DNA of 64,000 nt from Chloranthus sessilifolius (Eukaryota > Streptophyta > Magnoliopsida > Chloranthales > Chloranthaceae), in NCBI GenBank assembly GCA_021018995.1, contig CM037586.1, positions 151,322,060 to 151,386,059 on the forward strand, written 5' to 3'. Both the position numbers and the translations under genes were made by a program. Position 1 is the first letter of the stretch. Every line of letters begins with the position of its first letter. Shown piece by piece: positions 1-9,979 of the stretch. The notes beneath the pieces were generated by a model. The model was not told where the DNA came from. It worked only from the letters and a program-made list of their open reading frames with translations, and ran no database searches.

Positions 1-1388
1 GATCCAAGATCTAGGGCATGGCTCGGCACACTCGATCCTGGATCATAATCGTAAGTAGATCCACACAATGAAAGCAAAAAGACCATATAACAATGATTGG
101 GGTAAAATTACCGTCACAGATATGAGATCCAGGGCATGACTCGGCACACTCGATCCTAGTTAGTGGCGGAGATTTCATCCGTTCGTGATAACATAACAAC
201 CATAAAATAAGATCTCATATTTTAATCTTAGATTTATATTATTAGAAGTACATCCCTCGGATGGGAATCATTAGATCCCCATCTCTAAGAAATTAGCCAC
301 ACATGTTGTAATTAAATGACATAAATAAGTAATAACTGAGAAATAATATTAATCTAATTAATTAAAAATACCTTAACCTTCAATAGAAATTCTTTGATCC
401 AAGCTTAATCCACAAGTACGATGATCTTTAGAAACGAAATTAGAAATGCTCTCTACTAATCTCTAAATTTAAACTAGGAATTGATTGAACAAAAATACAT
501 CTTGAAGAAAAGAATGCTAAAAAGGTTAAAAGAACAAAGCTCTCCAAAAAAAAAAAAACTCTCTATCTCCCCATCTCTCTCTAAAATCCTCTTCTAATAA
601 TAATTAATATCCCTTCAAAACTCGTAGCTTCCTTTTTATATGGTCGAACAAACCCTAACCCTAATAACCTCAATCGATTGAGAATTAAATCTCAATCGAT
701 TGACTTTTAAGTAGGGACAAAGTTGTCTTCACCTGTCAATCGATTGACACTTAGTCCTCAATCGATTGACATCTAAAAGCAATTTTCGTGAACTCGCGCC
801 CAACTTTGCATCAGATACTACCTTGGTATTAAAGCCATAACTTTCTATCCCAAACTTGGATTGAGGCGATTCTTATAACGTTGGAAAGAAGACGACGAGA
901 TCTATAACTTTTGTGTTTTAGCAATTTCATGAATCTGACGTCTTGAAGGTCCAAATTGAGCTGCAAGTCACACTAAGTTCTCGATGACCCAAAATTGCAG
1001 TGTTTTGACATTATTTTCGAAATTCTTGGGCTGTTTTATGCAGTTTGATTGTATTTATTTGAAACACTTCAAATCTAGTAATTCTCATCAGATAACCTTC
1101 ATCGGATGGCTAAATATAGGTATTTAGGGGTAAAATATCATCATATTTCACTGCTCATCACACACCTTAGTGTGTTAACTTCTAATTCTAACAACTTAGG
1201 TCCGGTGTTGAGCGGCCATATTGAGGTCAGTGCACGACTTTCACACGCTGGTCCAAACGGCTCAAAATCAGAATCCGTCTGCACAATCACATCTAGATAA
1301 AAATCTAAACAAATGACAACGTCAGTTGCCGAGCCGAATACGTACACAAGGTCGGTCTAATTCGAGTCCAAAAATACGGGTCTTTACA
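1..1388 (-). mobile_element. LTR of a gypsy-like retrotransposon, minus strand, cut by window edge
   Basis: Read on the minus strand, a TGTAAAGACCC start lies at 1388. This resembles the TGTAATAACCC and TGTAACATCCC starts of the solo LTRs at 40213 and 44027. A TATA-like box (minus-strand TATAAAAAGG) lies at about 633-640. Four copies of CAATCGATTG sit just upstream of it. An antisense block at about 830-1030 (GCCATAAC, then CTTGGATTGAGG, then TTGGAAAG) is similar over roughly 200 bp to 41092-41290 inside another LTR. The low end is not resolved, because the window begins here. A short direct repeat containing CTCGGCACACTCGATCCT occurs at about 20-42 and 131-158. No coding potential is visible. 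The LTR call is inferred from the ends, the TATA box and the shared blocks. Confidence 0.5.
671..768. repeat. Phased palindrome array, CAATCGATTG x4
   Basis: Perfect 10-bp palindromes CAATCGATTG start at 671, 693, 737 and 759, that is 22, 44 and 22 bp apart. The sequence between copies differs, so this is not a simple tandem repeat. The array lies about 30 bp upstream, in the LTR sense, of a TATA-like box at 633-640. Confidence 0.85.
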
Positions 1389-1724
1389 ACTCAGGTCCCC
1401 CCAAGCGAAAAAGTGAGGGTTCAGGAGGGAGTTTTTACTGATCCCTTGACGGCTTGCCTGCACTTTATGCCTCTTATCTAAAAAGGCACACAATAGGCCT
1501 TATACAGAGGTGCAAATTTGGTTTTTGGCCACATCTAATTTGTATAAATCTTCGTACAGGAAAAATCCACACCGACGTGGAAATAGTGGCCAAGTGTTAA
1601 CAAAGTATGTGGCCCCGGAGGCCATCCCTTTTGACAAAATTAAACCCATCCTGCACGTAATCTGATATACTACAACAAGCAAAGGAGAGATAGAGCATGC
1701 AATCAAAAGAACATGCACCAACAT

Positions 1725-4328
1725 TCATCTAGAAAACTGAAGAAAAAAAAAACCATCTGAAAATAATAACAATGTCACATCATCTAGTACATATTTCCAA
1801 AATCCAAAAGTAAAAGGTGTCCCAGAAAGTCTCAAAGTTTGAAAACCCAAAAAGCAGAGCCTAATCTCTGGCAGTACCGTTGGACTTCTTGCGCTTGCAC
1901 GAAGAGATCTGATATGTTCGGACATCTCCCACTCGGGCCCACGCCTGAAAAAGTCAGCTAAGCAGGGAGCGCGACTCCTTTTCACGAGCATGCTAAAAGT
2001 CATACCCAAAGTCATCAATGAAGATCAATTGAAAGAGAAATATAGCAAGGCAATGATCAGAACCAGCCAGTATGATACTTACCACTTCCACGTCTCGAAG
2101 AATGACTATGTTACAGTAATACTCCGTTTGGTTCACCGCCGATTCGTAGTCCTACCCAAAAAGGAAAGAGACATTTAGCTACAGGCGCCAACACATGCAT
2201 TTTTCTAAGAAACAAGCAGGCAGAAAGAGAAAACTTGCTTACCCCAAGAACCAATTCAGGAGGAGGGATCCAGATTGTGTCAGTAGATATATGGGCCTGC
2301 TCCTCTATGGCCTTACATAAACCCCCAAGGAAGGCATCATCGAGGCGCCTAAAAGTCCCCTGAACCTCCACAATCGAACTACAAGAGGTGCCTGAGGGGC
2401 CAGCTCCAGTAGCATCAGTAGTACTCGCCGCCTCGTCATCATCATCGGAGTCGCCTCCCTACTCGAAGTGTGAAAAGGAGTAGAGTTTTAGTCAGTAGAA
2501 GCCAAAACTGAATCAGAACCGCTAAAAATGTGCCTAAGAAAAAGAGAAGTACCTGAGATCGTGGACCGCCAAAGGCTAAGAAATTGGCATCAGGTACAAA
2601 GCGCAGAAGAATGGACCGGTAGGATCATGGGTCAAAATATCGGGTATCCGATACGTATCGTCCGAGCTCAAAACCGATATGTATAAGAATAGTAAAATAT
2701 TGGACGATACATTGAATGTATCGTCCGGGCATACGCATACAAAATGGCGATACGGTACATTCAATGTACCGTATCGTCCCAGTCCAAAACCGATACGTAT
2801 CGGTATTGGACGAAATTTTGACCCATGGATAGGATAGGGACTCATACCACAGCTGGTACCCCCAGGCACAAGGAGATCATTGATGGGGACCCCATGATGA
2901 AGAAATCGGGCAGAGAGCTCCTCAACAATCCCCTCAGGAGCCATGACATCCACAGGAGGAGCTTGTGGCACGACAAAGTGGTCTCAATACTGGTGGACCA
3001 CTCTCTCTCCCAAGTAGTATGCCCTAGCCCAAGGCCTGTAGAAGAAGATGACGCGACGGCCAACAAAGAGGCGAGACGGACCCACAGTAGCTCGATCCCA
3101 AAAAGGAGAACCAATGTAGGGATCATAGATAACCTGTCTAGATAGAAAAGTGTCCCGTCAGCCAAGCAAGTAGCATAAAAGGAAATTCTAGGAAAGAAAA
3201 GAGAGAAATAGCCATACCTGCTCTGGGATCAGCAGGTCGAACTGGGACCTCATGCCCATCTCCAGATGCTTCATACCAACGTCCCTACGGTGGTGCGTAT
3301 TCCAGTTACTCATGAGTGGATACGTGTATATGTCGGAGTGCAGGAGGGGGCGGCTAGGCTGAAAGTGCAGATAGCCTCAAATCTGAAAAGAACAGTATAC
3401 AGAAAGGGCATGTCAGAAACAGGATGGATGACTAACCAAAAAACCAAGGAAAGCAAAGGAGACAGTGGTTACCTCAATCGCTGGCCAGAAGCCAACAATA
3501 GATATAGAGTTCCCCAATGAGTCTCGGGCTAGGCTAGACATTAGAATCCCCCAGACTCGGCACGCCGTCCCGCCACTATAAGACTAAGTAGGGACAATGA
3601 GACTCGGCTGTCGCTGGCATTTGAGAGGAGGGTCTTGCCCAGCAGGAAGAGGAGCAAAATGCAAGCCAACATCACCACACGCTCTAGCTCAATGAAAATA
3701 TTTGCATCTTCCTGCCCCAGGTCCACTAGTTCATTCTCCGCAAACAGATCAGGCAACCATGACATTTTAACCTCGGAGCCATGCAGGTTTGCGGAGGTGG
3801 GATAATCTCCTATTAGCTGAATCACCTCATCCCAACTGGGAACGGGAAGGTCAGCTACTAGCATACCCCCTATCTGAATCCCCGTAATCATAAACCAATC
3901 AACGGGGGTAAGAGTCATCTCCGCCACGACCATATGAAAGGTCATGGTCTCAGGACGGAAGCACTCGATCAAAGCCCTCATATAGGCCGCGTCGGCCTGC
4001 ATGGCAGGGCACGAGAGGAAGTCCCTAGAACCGGCCTGGGCAAGAAGGAACTTCACGACCAGAGGGAGGTATAGATAGAAGTGCTGAAGGTTCAACCAGC
4101 CTCCTCAGAAGGTGATGGAAGGCAAGTCCTACATCCAAATAAAGAAGTGTCGGATGCTGAAGATATAACAAGCTCATATAAAACAACAAAGCCTATTTCG
4201 TTACCTTGCCGGCGATACCAAAGTTGGAGACATGAACGTACTGCGGGTGAAGGAGACCAGTACGGGCGGCCTCGCCCTGCATTTCGTACCAGGGACAGGA
4301 AGAGCGTTGCACTACAAAAAATTATTTC
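1725..4328 (-). pseudogene. Decayed plant mobile domain (PMD/MAIN-like) gene, multi-exon
   Basis: The best block is 3541-4128 on the minus strand. It contains YMRALIECFRPETMTFHMVV, then EMTLTPVDWFMITGIQIGG, matching the pattern of plant mobile domain proteins (PF10536: W/F-RPET-TFH, then GEMT-T-D---LTG). An upstream exon at about 4205-4310 reads WYEMQGEAARTGLLHPQY and ends at a GT (minus-strand GCAAG/GTAACG); the matching acceptor is at 4128/4129. Further exon-like pieces follow: about 2830-3160 (DPYIGSPFWDRA, then YYLGERVVHQY, then VVPQAPPVDVM), 2255-2465 (an acidic GGDSDDDDEA stretch) and 2080-2150. Several have plausible splice sites. Stops and frameshifts break the frames, for example a TGA just inside the exon at 4128. 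PMD proteins occur both as host genes and as cargo of plant transposons; I infer the latter here because of decay and setting. A hAT-type MITE (2626-2827) splits the gene. Confidence 0.6.
2626..2827. mobile_element. GATAC-rich hAT-type MITE, copy 1
   Basis: The element runs from CATGGGTCAAAATATCG to its near-complement ending GACCCATG. It is flanked by GGTAGGAT (2618-2625) and GATAGGAT (2828-2835), an 8-bp TSD with one mismatch. The interior is a large imperfect palindrome rich in GATACGTATCG. It has no coding capacity. The 8-bp TSD points to the hAT superfamily. It interrupts the PMD pseudogene. Confidence 0.8.
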
Positions 4329-4559
4329 CCTCAAGAATCATAGGCCACTTCCGGCCCCTCTTCTTGCTCCTGCCCCTCCTCCTGTGCGTACTCCTCCTTG
4401 CTCAAAATTCTGAGACGGATACAAGCAATAGAATCAAGACATATAGATAGCAAGAAATCATTTGCTAAACAAGCTAACAGGGAGGTAAGTAGGACCCTTT
4501 TCTTTCCTAATCATCATCATCATTTTCAAAAAAAAAATTATCATCAAATCACCCGCATT

Positions 4560-4629
4560 TTCAAAAAGAAGGAAAAAAAAAATGTATATGTGTACGCATT
4601 TATGCAACCAAGAAAAATCCAAAGAAAAA

Positions 4630-4686
<57 letters not shown>

Positions 4687-5020
4687 AAAAAAAAAAAACA
4701 ACAAAAATTATATATGTGTGTGTATTTATGCGACCAAAAAAATCCAAAAAATATAATAATAAAATATAAAAATATACGTATATGTGTGTGCATTTATGCA
4801 ACCAAAAAAATCTAAAAAATATATAATAATAAAACAAAAAAAATATATGTATATGTGTGTGCATTTATGCAATCAAAAAATTCAAAAAAAAATAAAACAA
4901 AAAAAATATATGTATATGTGTATGCATTTATGCAACCAAAAAAATCAGAAAAAAAAAACAAAACAAAAAAAAATCCAAAAAAAACAAAATATATGTATAT
5001 GTGTATGCATTTATGCATTT
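4560..5020. repeat. AT-rich minisatellite with embedded (TA)n and poly-A
   Basis: Six diverged copies of a unit containing TATGTGTGTGCATTTATGC followed by an A-rich ACCAAAAAAATC tail start near 4583, 4710, 4778, 4849, 4912 and 4996. The spacing is 63-127 bp. A poly-A run (about 4625-4647) and a TA microsatellite (about 4648-4684) lie between the first two copies. Apparent reading frames here are low-complexity artefacts. Confidence 0.8.
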
Positions 5021-5119
5021 ATGCCCCAAAATGACGCGTCGATCTCCATTTGACCTGCTCGGGCGGCTGTGCTAAAATAAATGGTTTTGGATCAGTGAGC
5101 TTGCTTTAAATCCCGAACA

Positions 5120-5400
5120 ACAAAAGTCATAAAAATTCACATAAAATACCAAAAAATTTCCACACAAAAATCCACATAAAATCCCAAAAAATTTCCACAC
5201 AAAAATCCACATAAAATCACAAAATATTTTCACATAAAATAACACAAAATCTCCACATAAAATCACAAAAATTCCACATTAAATCACAAAAATTTCACAT
5301 AAAAATCTACATAAAATCACAAAAATCTCCGCATAAAATAATAAAACATTCCACATAAAACCCCACGTAAAATAACAAAAAAAATTCTACATAGAAATAA
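5120..5400. repeat. Short tandem repeat, CACATAAAATCACAAAAATT-like
   Basis: More than ten imperfect copies of a roughly 20-25-bp A-rich unit of the form CACATAAAATCACAAAAATT run head to tail. There is no coding or structural-RNA signal. Confidence 0.75.
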
Positions 5401-5959
5401 CTAGAAAGCGGCATGTACTCCCAAAAAGCGTTGCGACATCAATTCGCTCCGCTTGGGTAGTCATGCTAAATCAATTTTGAGACCGATGGGTTCGCCCCAA
5501 AGACCTCGAACCCTGCTTCATAGGGGCACCCGTGGTCAGTCAAATAGGGCAATTAATGCCTCACATGATTGGACACAAACTATGGACCTTCGCGTATCTG
5601 CTTCGCACCTATCTTTGAGTATGGGTCGATCACCCTCTCACTTATGGAGCTATGTTATTCAGAATGATATTTGAACATCAAACATCTTCAATCATCTCGA
5701 GAAGCGGATATTTTTCTTAGCATATTGGGCTTTCGCAACTCGCTCCACCTCGGTTATGCCCAGTAATATCGCTAAGTGCTTGGGGACCGATAACCTTGAG
5801 AAACAGATATTTTTCCCGATATACAGGGCTTTCGTTTACTCACCATGTTACCCACCTAATGTTTGAGGTTCATTCTGAATGTAGCGGACCCTTCAGTGAC
5901 GCCTTGAGCCTCTTTAAATGTCTCTTATCTTTAGCATTCGATCATTAGTGATCAAATAC
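5401..5959. other. Noncoding, probable retrotransposon 3' internal region
   Basis: No supportable gene. Two diverged blocks (about 5690-5740 and 5800-5850) share GAGAA-C-GATATTTTTC followed by GGGCTTTCG, an old duplication. The stretch lies directly before a polypurine tract and LTR start at 5960-5974, so it is probably the 3' untranslated internal part of that element. Confidence 0.4.
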
Positions 5960-5973
5960 CAAAGAGGGGCATC

Positions 5974-7380
5974 TATAGACACCCAAATTTGGCTCAAGGC
6001 CTGATCGAAATATACTTTGAGAGAGGCGCACCCCCGATCTTCCGATAGCTTCTCTCATACCCTTAGGGAACTTCTAAAACCCTTAGGAACTTGCCCATAC
6101 CCTTAGGAATTACCCCCAACCTTTAGAAACCTCTCTGAAACCCTTAGTTTATCCTCCCGGGTATTGGTTAGAGATAGATGAACCAAGGCTGGCAGGGACC
6201 TCTACTAAGACTGAATCTTATACCATTGGAAAGTAATGATTCTCAGCTTTTTAACAAGTCAAGAATCATCTCAATCCGAGTTGTACGTCAATAGTTATGG
6301 CAATTCGAGCAAGGCCTAGAAACCACACTTGGCTAGGGCATATGTGGCACATGTATTACATGCGCCAAGTCATTTTTTTTTCAAAAATGGCTTGGCACGT
6401 CTAATACACACGCCAAGTATCTGTGGGACCCAGCTTGAGCTCTGAACTTCCAGACACTGTAGCTATGCTTGGCGCATCTAATACATGCACCAGGCTTAGC
6501 TACAGTAACTGATGTTTTTTTGCTCAAATTTTATTTTTGGGATTTGACTTGTTGACCATCTCAAAGTTTATGATGGGTTTCATTAGGACTGATGCACCCA
6601 TATTTACCCTATTTATAATCCTCTAGTCATTTTAAACCTCACCCTATCATCTACCATTGAACCTAATTCACACCTTTATAAGCCTTTGAAACCCTAGGAA
6701 ATCCTATATGCTAGGATTACCTAATTGCTAACCCTAATTAGCCTCTAAGCACCCCCCTAACCCTCTCTTTTCCTATAAATAGAGAGCCCCTCCCCTTGGA
6801 TTAATGACTTGAAATTTTTTTAAAAGAGAGAAAAGAGTAAGAGATCCTTTCCTTCCTTTGGTGCACCAAAAACCCATATAAATTTCAGAATCCTAAATAA
6901 TCCTAGAGACCCATTCCTCCATAAAAAATCCTTGAGTTTGTGAGAGCACTATCCTTTAGTCTTCTTCCTCTATCTCTTAGCCATTAAACCCTAGGATCTA
7001 GAACCCTTCATTCAACCATCCAAGCTATCGAAAGCTCACCAAAGCGCTCTCACGCGAAGAACTACAGTGGTGCTACAAGGGCCCGAGAGCTCCGGCTCTC
7101 CCCTCTATTCCTCTACCTTCTTAGATTTTGTTCTATCCTCAGATTTGTGCCGTTATGCCGTCGAAATCTCGATAGAAACAAAGGGGCACAAATAGGTTCA
7201 TAGTGCCTTCGGGAAAGAGGAAGTGCTCTTTTCATATTTATTTTCCTTTTATTTTGGCCATACGTAGAAACCACATTAGAGTGGGTTAATCGGATGCCTA
7301 ACACCTTCCCGATCAATAATTGAAGCCCCTACCCAAGAGCCTTTGGCATAGACCGGTAAATAAGAGTCACATTTTTGACA
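5974..7380 (+). mobile_element. Probable 3' LTR of a Ty3/gypsy-type element
   Basis: A polypurine-rich AAAGAGGGGCATC (5961-5973) precedes TATAGACACCC, close to the TGTAGACACC start common in plant gypsy LTRs. A TATA box (CCTATAAATAGAGAGCCCC) lies at about 6771-6789. The block ends in TTTTGACA at 7380. At 6215-6305 it carries, in antisense, the same GGAAAG, then AATCATCTCAATCCGAGTT, then GTTATGGC block seen at 830-900 and 41092-41180. Three long palindromes follow at 6344-6493. The ends are inferred from motifs; no second LTR or TSD was found. Confidence 0.5.
6344..6493. repeat. Three spaced imperfect palindromes in an LTR
   Basis: Three imperfect palindromes of about 26 bp occur at 6344-6369, 6391-6417 and 6468-6493. 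Each has a CTTGG-type arm, a core near TCTAATACA and a GCGCCAAG-type arm. The third is enclosed in a wider inverted repeat (CTGTAGCT and AGCTACAG). They lie between the antisense conserved block and the TATA box. Confidence 0.7.
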
Positions 7381-7883
7381 CTTCAGTGCTTATAAAATTG
7401 ATTTAGGTTTCTCGGGACACCAAAAGCTCCGGGTGATGACTCTATATCTTTTTAGAGAGTGCGCATCGTCGCAACAGGTTTGATGAAAATCCACAGTTGC
7501 ACAGGAGTACATAGCAAAGGCGATAGTTAGAAGGGAGGCAATCAAAACGTTACCAAAGGGGCAATATAACATCTATTGGTGCACTATCGCCCTACAGATC
7601 TGGGCATTGGAACACTTTCCAAGATTTTATTTGGTTACAAGTTTCTGTATGTTTCCCCTATTTTGGTATTTTTTATTTGACAATAAGCTATTCATAAATT
7701 TATTGGTATTTTTTTTAAATTATTTGATTGGTTTTTATTGTTATCTTGATGATTACTGAGTATAATTATTTTTAGATATTCGCAATTGAACATTGGTTTC
7801 TTTGAAATAATAGGTGTGGCAGAGTTGATTTCTGCAATTAAGAGTCCTACTTGTTACATTTAACCAACCACGGGGCACTAATA

Positions 7884-8290
7884 TTAGCAGTCGTATTTAC
7901 CAGAGAATTTTATAACACTTTGCACTCGAAAAGCTAAATTCGAAGCATATACAGCTGTCAGTTCGAATACAAAACCATCGCTCATTGTAACCTTGCAATG
8001 AATGAGTTGATCTGTGCATACAATCTTCTGAATGTCAAAGTAATTTGAGTCCCACAAGATCCAAACCCGCCCGAAGGTATGAGACTCATAGTTCTGGAGA
8101 CCCATCCAATGACGATTTATAGAACGCATAATTTTATCTCGCTTATTATGAGTGCTTTTTGTTTCCATGAGGCATAAGATTCCAAGCCCTTGGTGATGAA
8201 TTAACCTCTGTACCTCCTTTCTTTTAGTCCGTTTATTGAGCCCACAAACATTCCATGATCCACAATTCTTTAAGTTGATAATTGTTGTTG
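7884..8290 (-). pseudogene. LINE (L1-type) ORF2 endonuclease domain remnant
   Basis: The minus-strand frame gives SWNVCGLNKRTKRKEVQRLI, then GILCLMETKS, then GRVWILWDSNYFD, then VCTDQLIHCKV and FELTAVYASN. This is the order of the N-terminal apurinic endonuclease domain of plant L1 LINE ORF2 (canonical SWN-RGLN, ICLLETK, G-IW-LW, Q-IH, T-VYA). In an intact element this domain nicks target DNA to prime reverse transcription. Reading stops just after YASNLAFRVQ, and reverse transcriptase is absent, so the copy is truncated at its 3' side. A frame immediately upstream (8270-8542, minus) may be the end of ORF1, but I cannot assign it. It is not functional. Confidence 0.8.
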
Positions 8291-8761
8291 GCCCGACCTA
8301 GCGATGGTTCTCCTCTCTCTCCCAACGTTCTTAGGAAAATTATTATTTTTTTCTTGTTGGGCCTTGTTCTTGTGAGCCCATGATTTTGGATATAGAAGCA
8401 ACCCTAAATTTGCTATTATCAAGGACCCCAAAAGTCCGATTTCCAAATTTTTCAGCCCGGCCATAACCCGGGTTTGAGTATTTTTTTGGGCTCTATTTTC
8501 TAATAAAATTTGGTTGGGTTTGAATTGTTTTTTTTCTAACAAAAGTTTGAAGAAGGTTAAAATTTTAATTAAATAATTATATTAACATTATAGAGGCTCA
8601 AGTACATGCTTTTATTCAAATATTTCATTTTAGTTTATTGCACAAGGGCTATAACAAACAACGGTTGCAAAATGGTTATAACGGACAACGATTAATCTCA
8701 GGGCATTTAAGTAAATTATATTTAATTAGAAAGAATTTTTTTTAACTTGAAAAGGATAAGG

Positions 8762-8768
<7 letters not shown>

Positions 8769-8812
<44 letters not shown>
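8769..8812. repeat. (AT)n microsatellite
   Basis: Uninterrupted AT dinucleotides for about 44 bp, directly before a GGCC-rich MITE fragment. Confidence 0.95.
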
Positions 8813-8814
<2 letters not shown>

Positions 8815-8990
8815 GGGCCGGGTGCGGGCCAGGAGTTGGAACACTCAACCCAAGCTCGGCTCGGATTGATTCGAGTTGCAACATGTTTAACCCGGTCCGA
8901 ATACGGGCTGAGTTTGCTTGATAGAAAGTACCAATTTTTCGGGCCGTGTGTAGGCCAAAATCTCAGTCCGGCCCATTGAGAGCCCTACCT
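8813..8990. mobile_element. Fragment of a GGCC-rich hAT-type MITE
   Basis: The block is rich in GGGCCGGG and CCCGGTCC and ends in GGCCCATTGAGAGCCCTA. Its end resembles the CGGCCCATTGACAACCCTA end at about 60198-60216 and the terminus of the element at 62514-62962. The left end is lost in the AT microsatellite. Confidence 0.55.
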
Positions 8991-9373
8991 ACAATTCCTT
9001 CTCAAGTATAACAAATGACGGGAAATCATGGGCATGGTGCCTAGCGGCATTATTCTATTATTCGTGGCTCACTCATTATAAGTATATAACTCTAGTTAGT
9101 CTTATTTTACAACATTTTTTCATTTAGAATTACTTATTTTCATAAATCACTATTTTAAAACACAATAAGAAAATTATTCACTGATATTTTTTTCCTTCTT
9201 TGTTTCATTCCGAGTTCTTATTTATGTTTTCATAAATCTGTGTTTGCTTAGGTTTAAGAGACACACTAAATCTAATCAATTGTTACCGACTAAATCTAAT
9301 CAATTGTTATCGGTGGACATAGTTGATGAAGGAGTAGAGAAGCAACAAAGAACAAGTGTTGTAATGTCGGAAC

Positions 9374-9971
9374 CATGGGTCAAAAAATTGTCTGATACCG
9401 ATACATATCGTCCAATACGTATCGGTTTTGGACTTGGGCAGTACGATAAAAAGGCATTGTATCGTACCCCCTTAAAAACAATGTACTTATCGTCCGATAC
9501 GGGCAATGTATCACCCGTATCGAATGATACGGACGATACATTGAAATTATCAGACGATAATTTCAATGTATTGTCCGATAATATGTATATATATTTTTTT
9601 TCCGATTGTCTACACAATCGATGGCGACTGTGTAGACAATCGAAAAAAAATAGATTCTGATTGTCTACACAATCGATGGCAATTGTGTAGACAATCGCCA
9701 TCGATTGTGTAGACAATCGTGTAGACAATTGGAGAAAAAAAAAATTCTGATTGTCTACACAATTGATGGAGACTGTGTAGACAATCGCTATCGATTGTAT
9801 AGACAATCGAAAATAAATAAATAAAATTCAATGTATCAAACCGATACATTCAATGTATCACGGATACATTTAATATATCACCGATACATTAAATGTATCG
9901 GCCGATACCCGATACGTATCGTCCTAGAGGTCAGGACGATACATATCGGTTTACCAATATTTTGATCCTTG
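9374..9971. mobile_element. GATAC-rich hAT-type MITE, copy 2, long form
   Basis: Flanked by an exact 8-bp TSD, GTCGGAAC (9366-9373 and 9972-9979). Terminal repeats are CATGGGTCAAAAAATTG and, inverted, CAAGGATCAAAATATTGG. The outer arms are full of GATACGTATCG-like palindromes. The centre (about 9601-9810) is replaced by a palindromic minisatellite. No transposase is present, so movement would need an autonomous hAT element elsewhere. Confidence 0.9.
9601..9812. repeat. Palindromic minisatellite inside the hAT-type MITE
   Basis: Repeated hairpin units of the form GATTGTCTACACAATCGATGG followed by GATTGTGTAGACAATCG occur about four times, in alternating spacing with A/T-rich joints. Each unit can form a stem of roughly 15-17 bp. 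Confidence 0.85.
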
Positions 9972-9979
9972 GTCGGAAC

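Noticed and set aside
2842-3165. Overlapping plus- and minus-strand frames of about 107 codons each
   Set aside because: The minus-strand exon of the PMD pseudogene explains the open region; the plus-strand frame is its shadow.
4305-4325. GCACTACAAAAAATTATTT, a possible CACTA end
   Set aside because: No partner end or TSD found within several hundred bases.
4398-5053. Several reading frames of 70-130 codons rich in Lys, Ile, Tyr and Phe
   Set aside because: They are translations of poly-A, (TA)n and AT-rich minisatellite DNA.
7113-7572. Minus-strand frames of 60-67 codons
   Set aside because: They lie in and just after an LTR end, with no recognisable motif.
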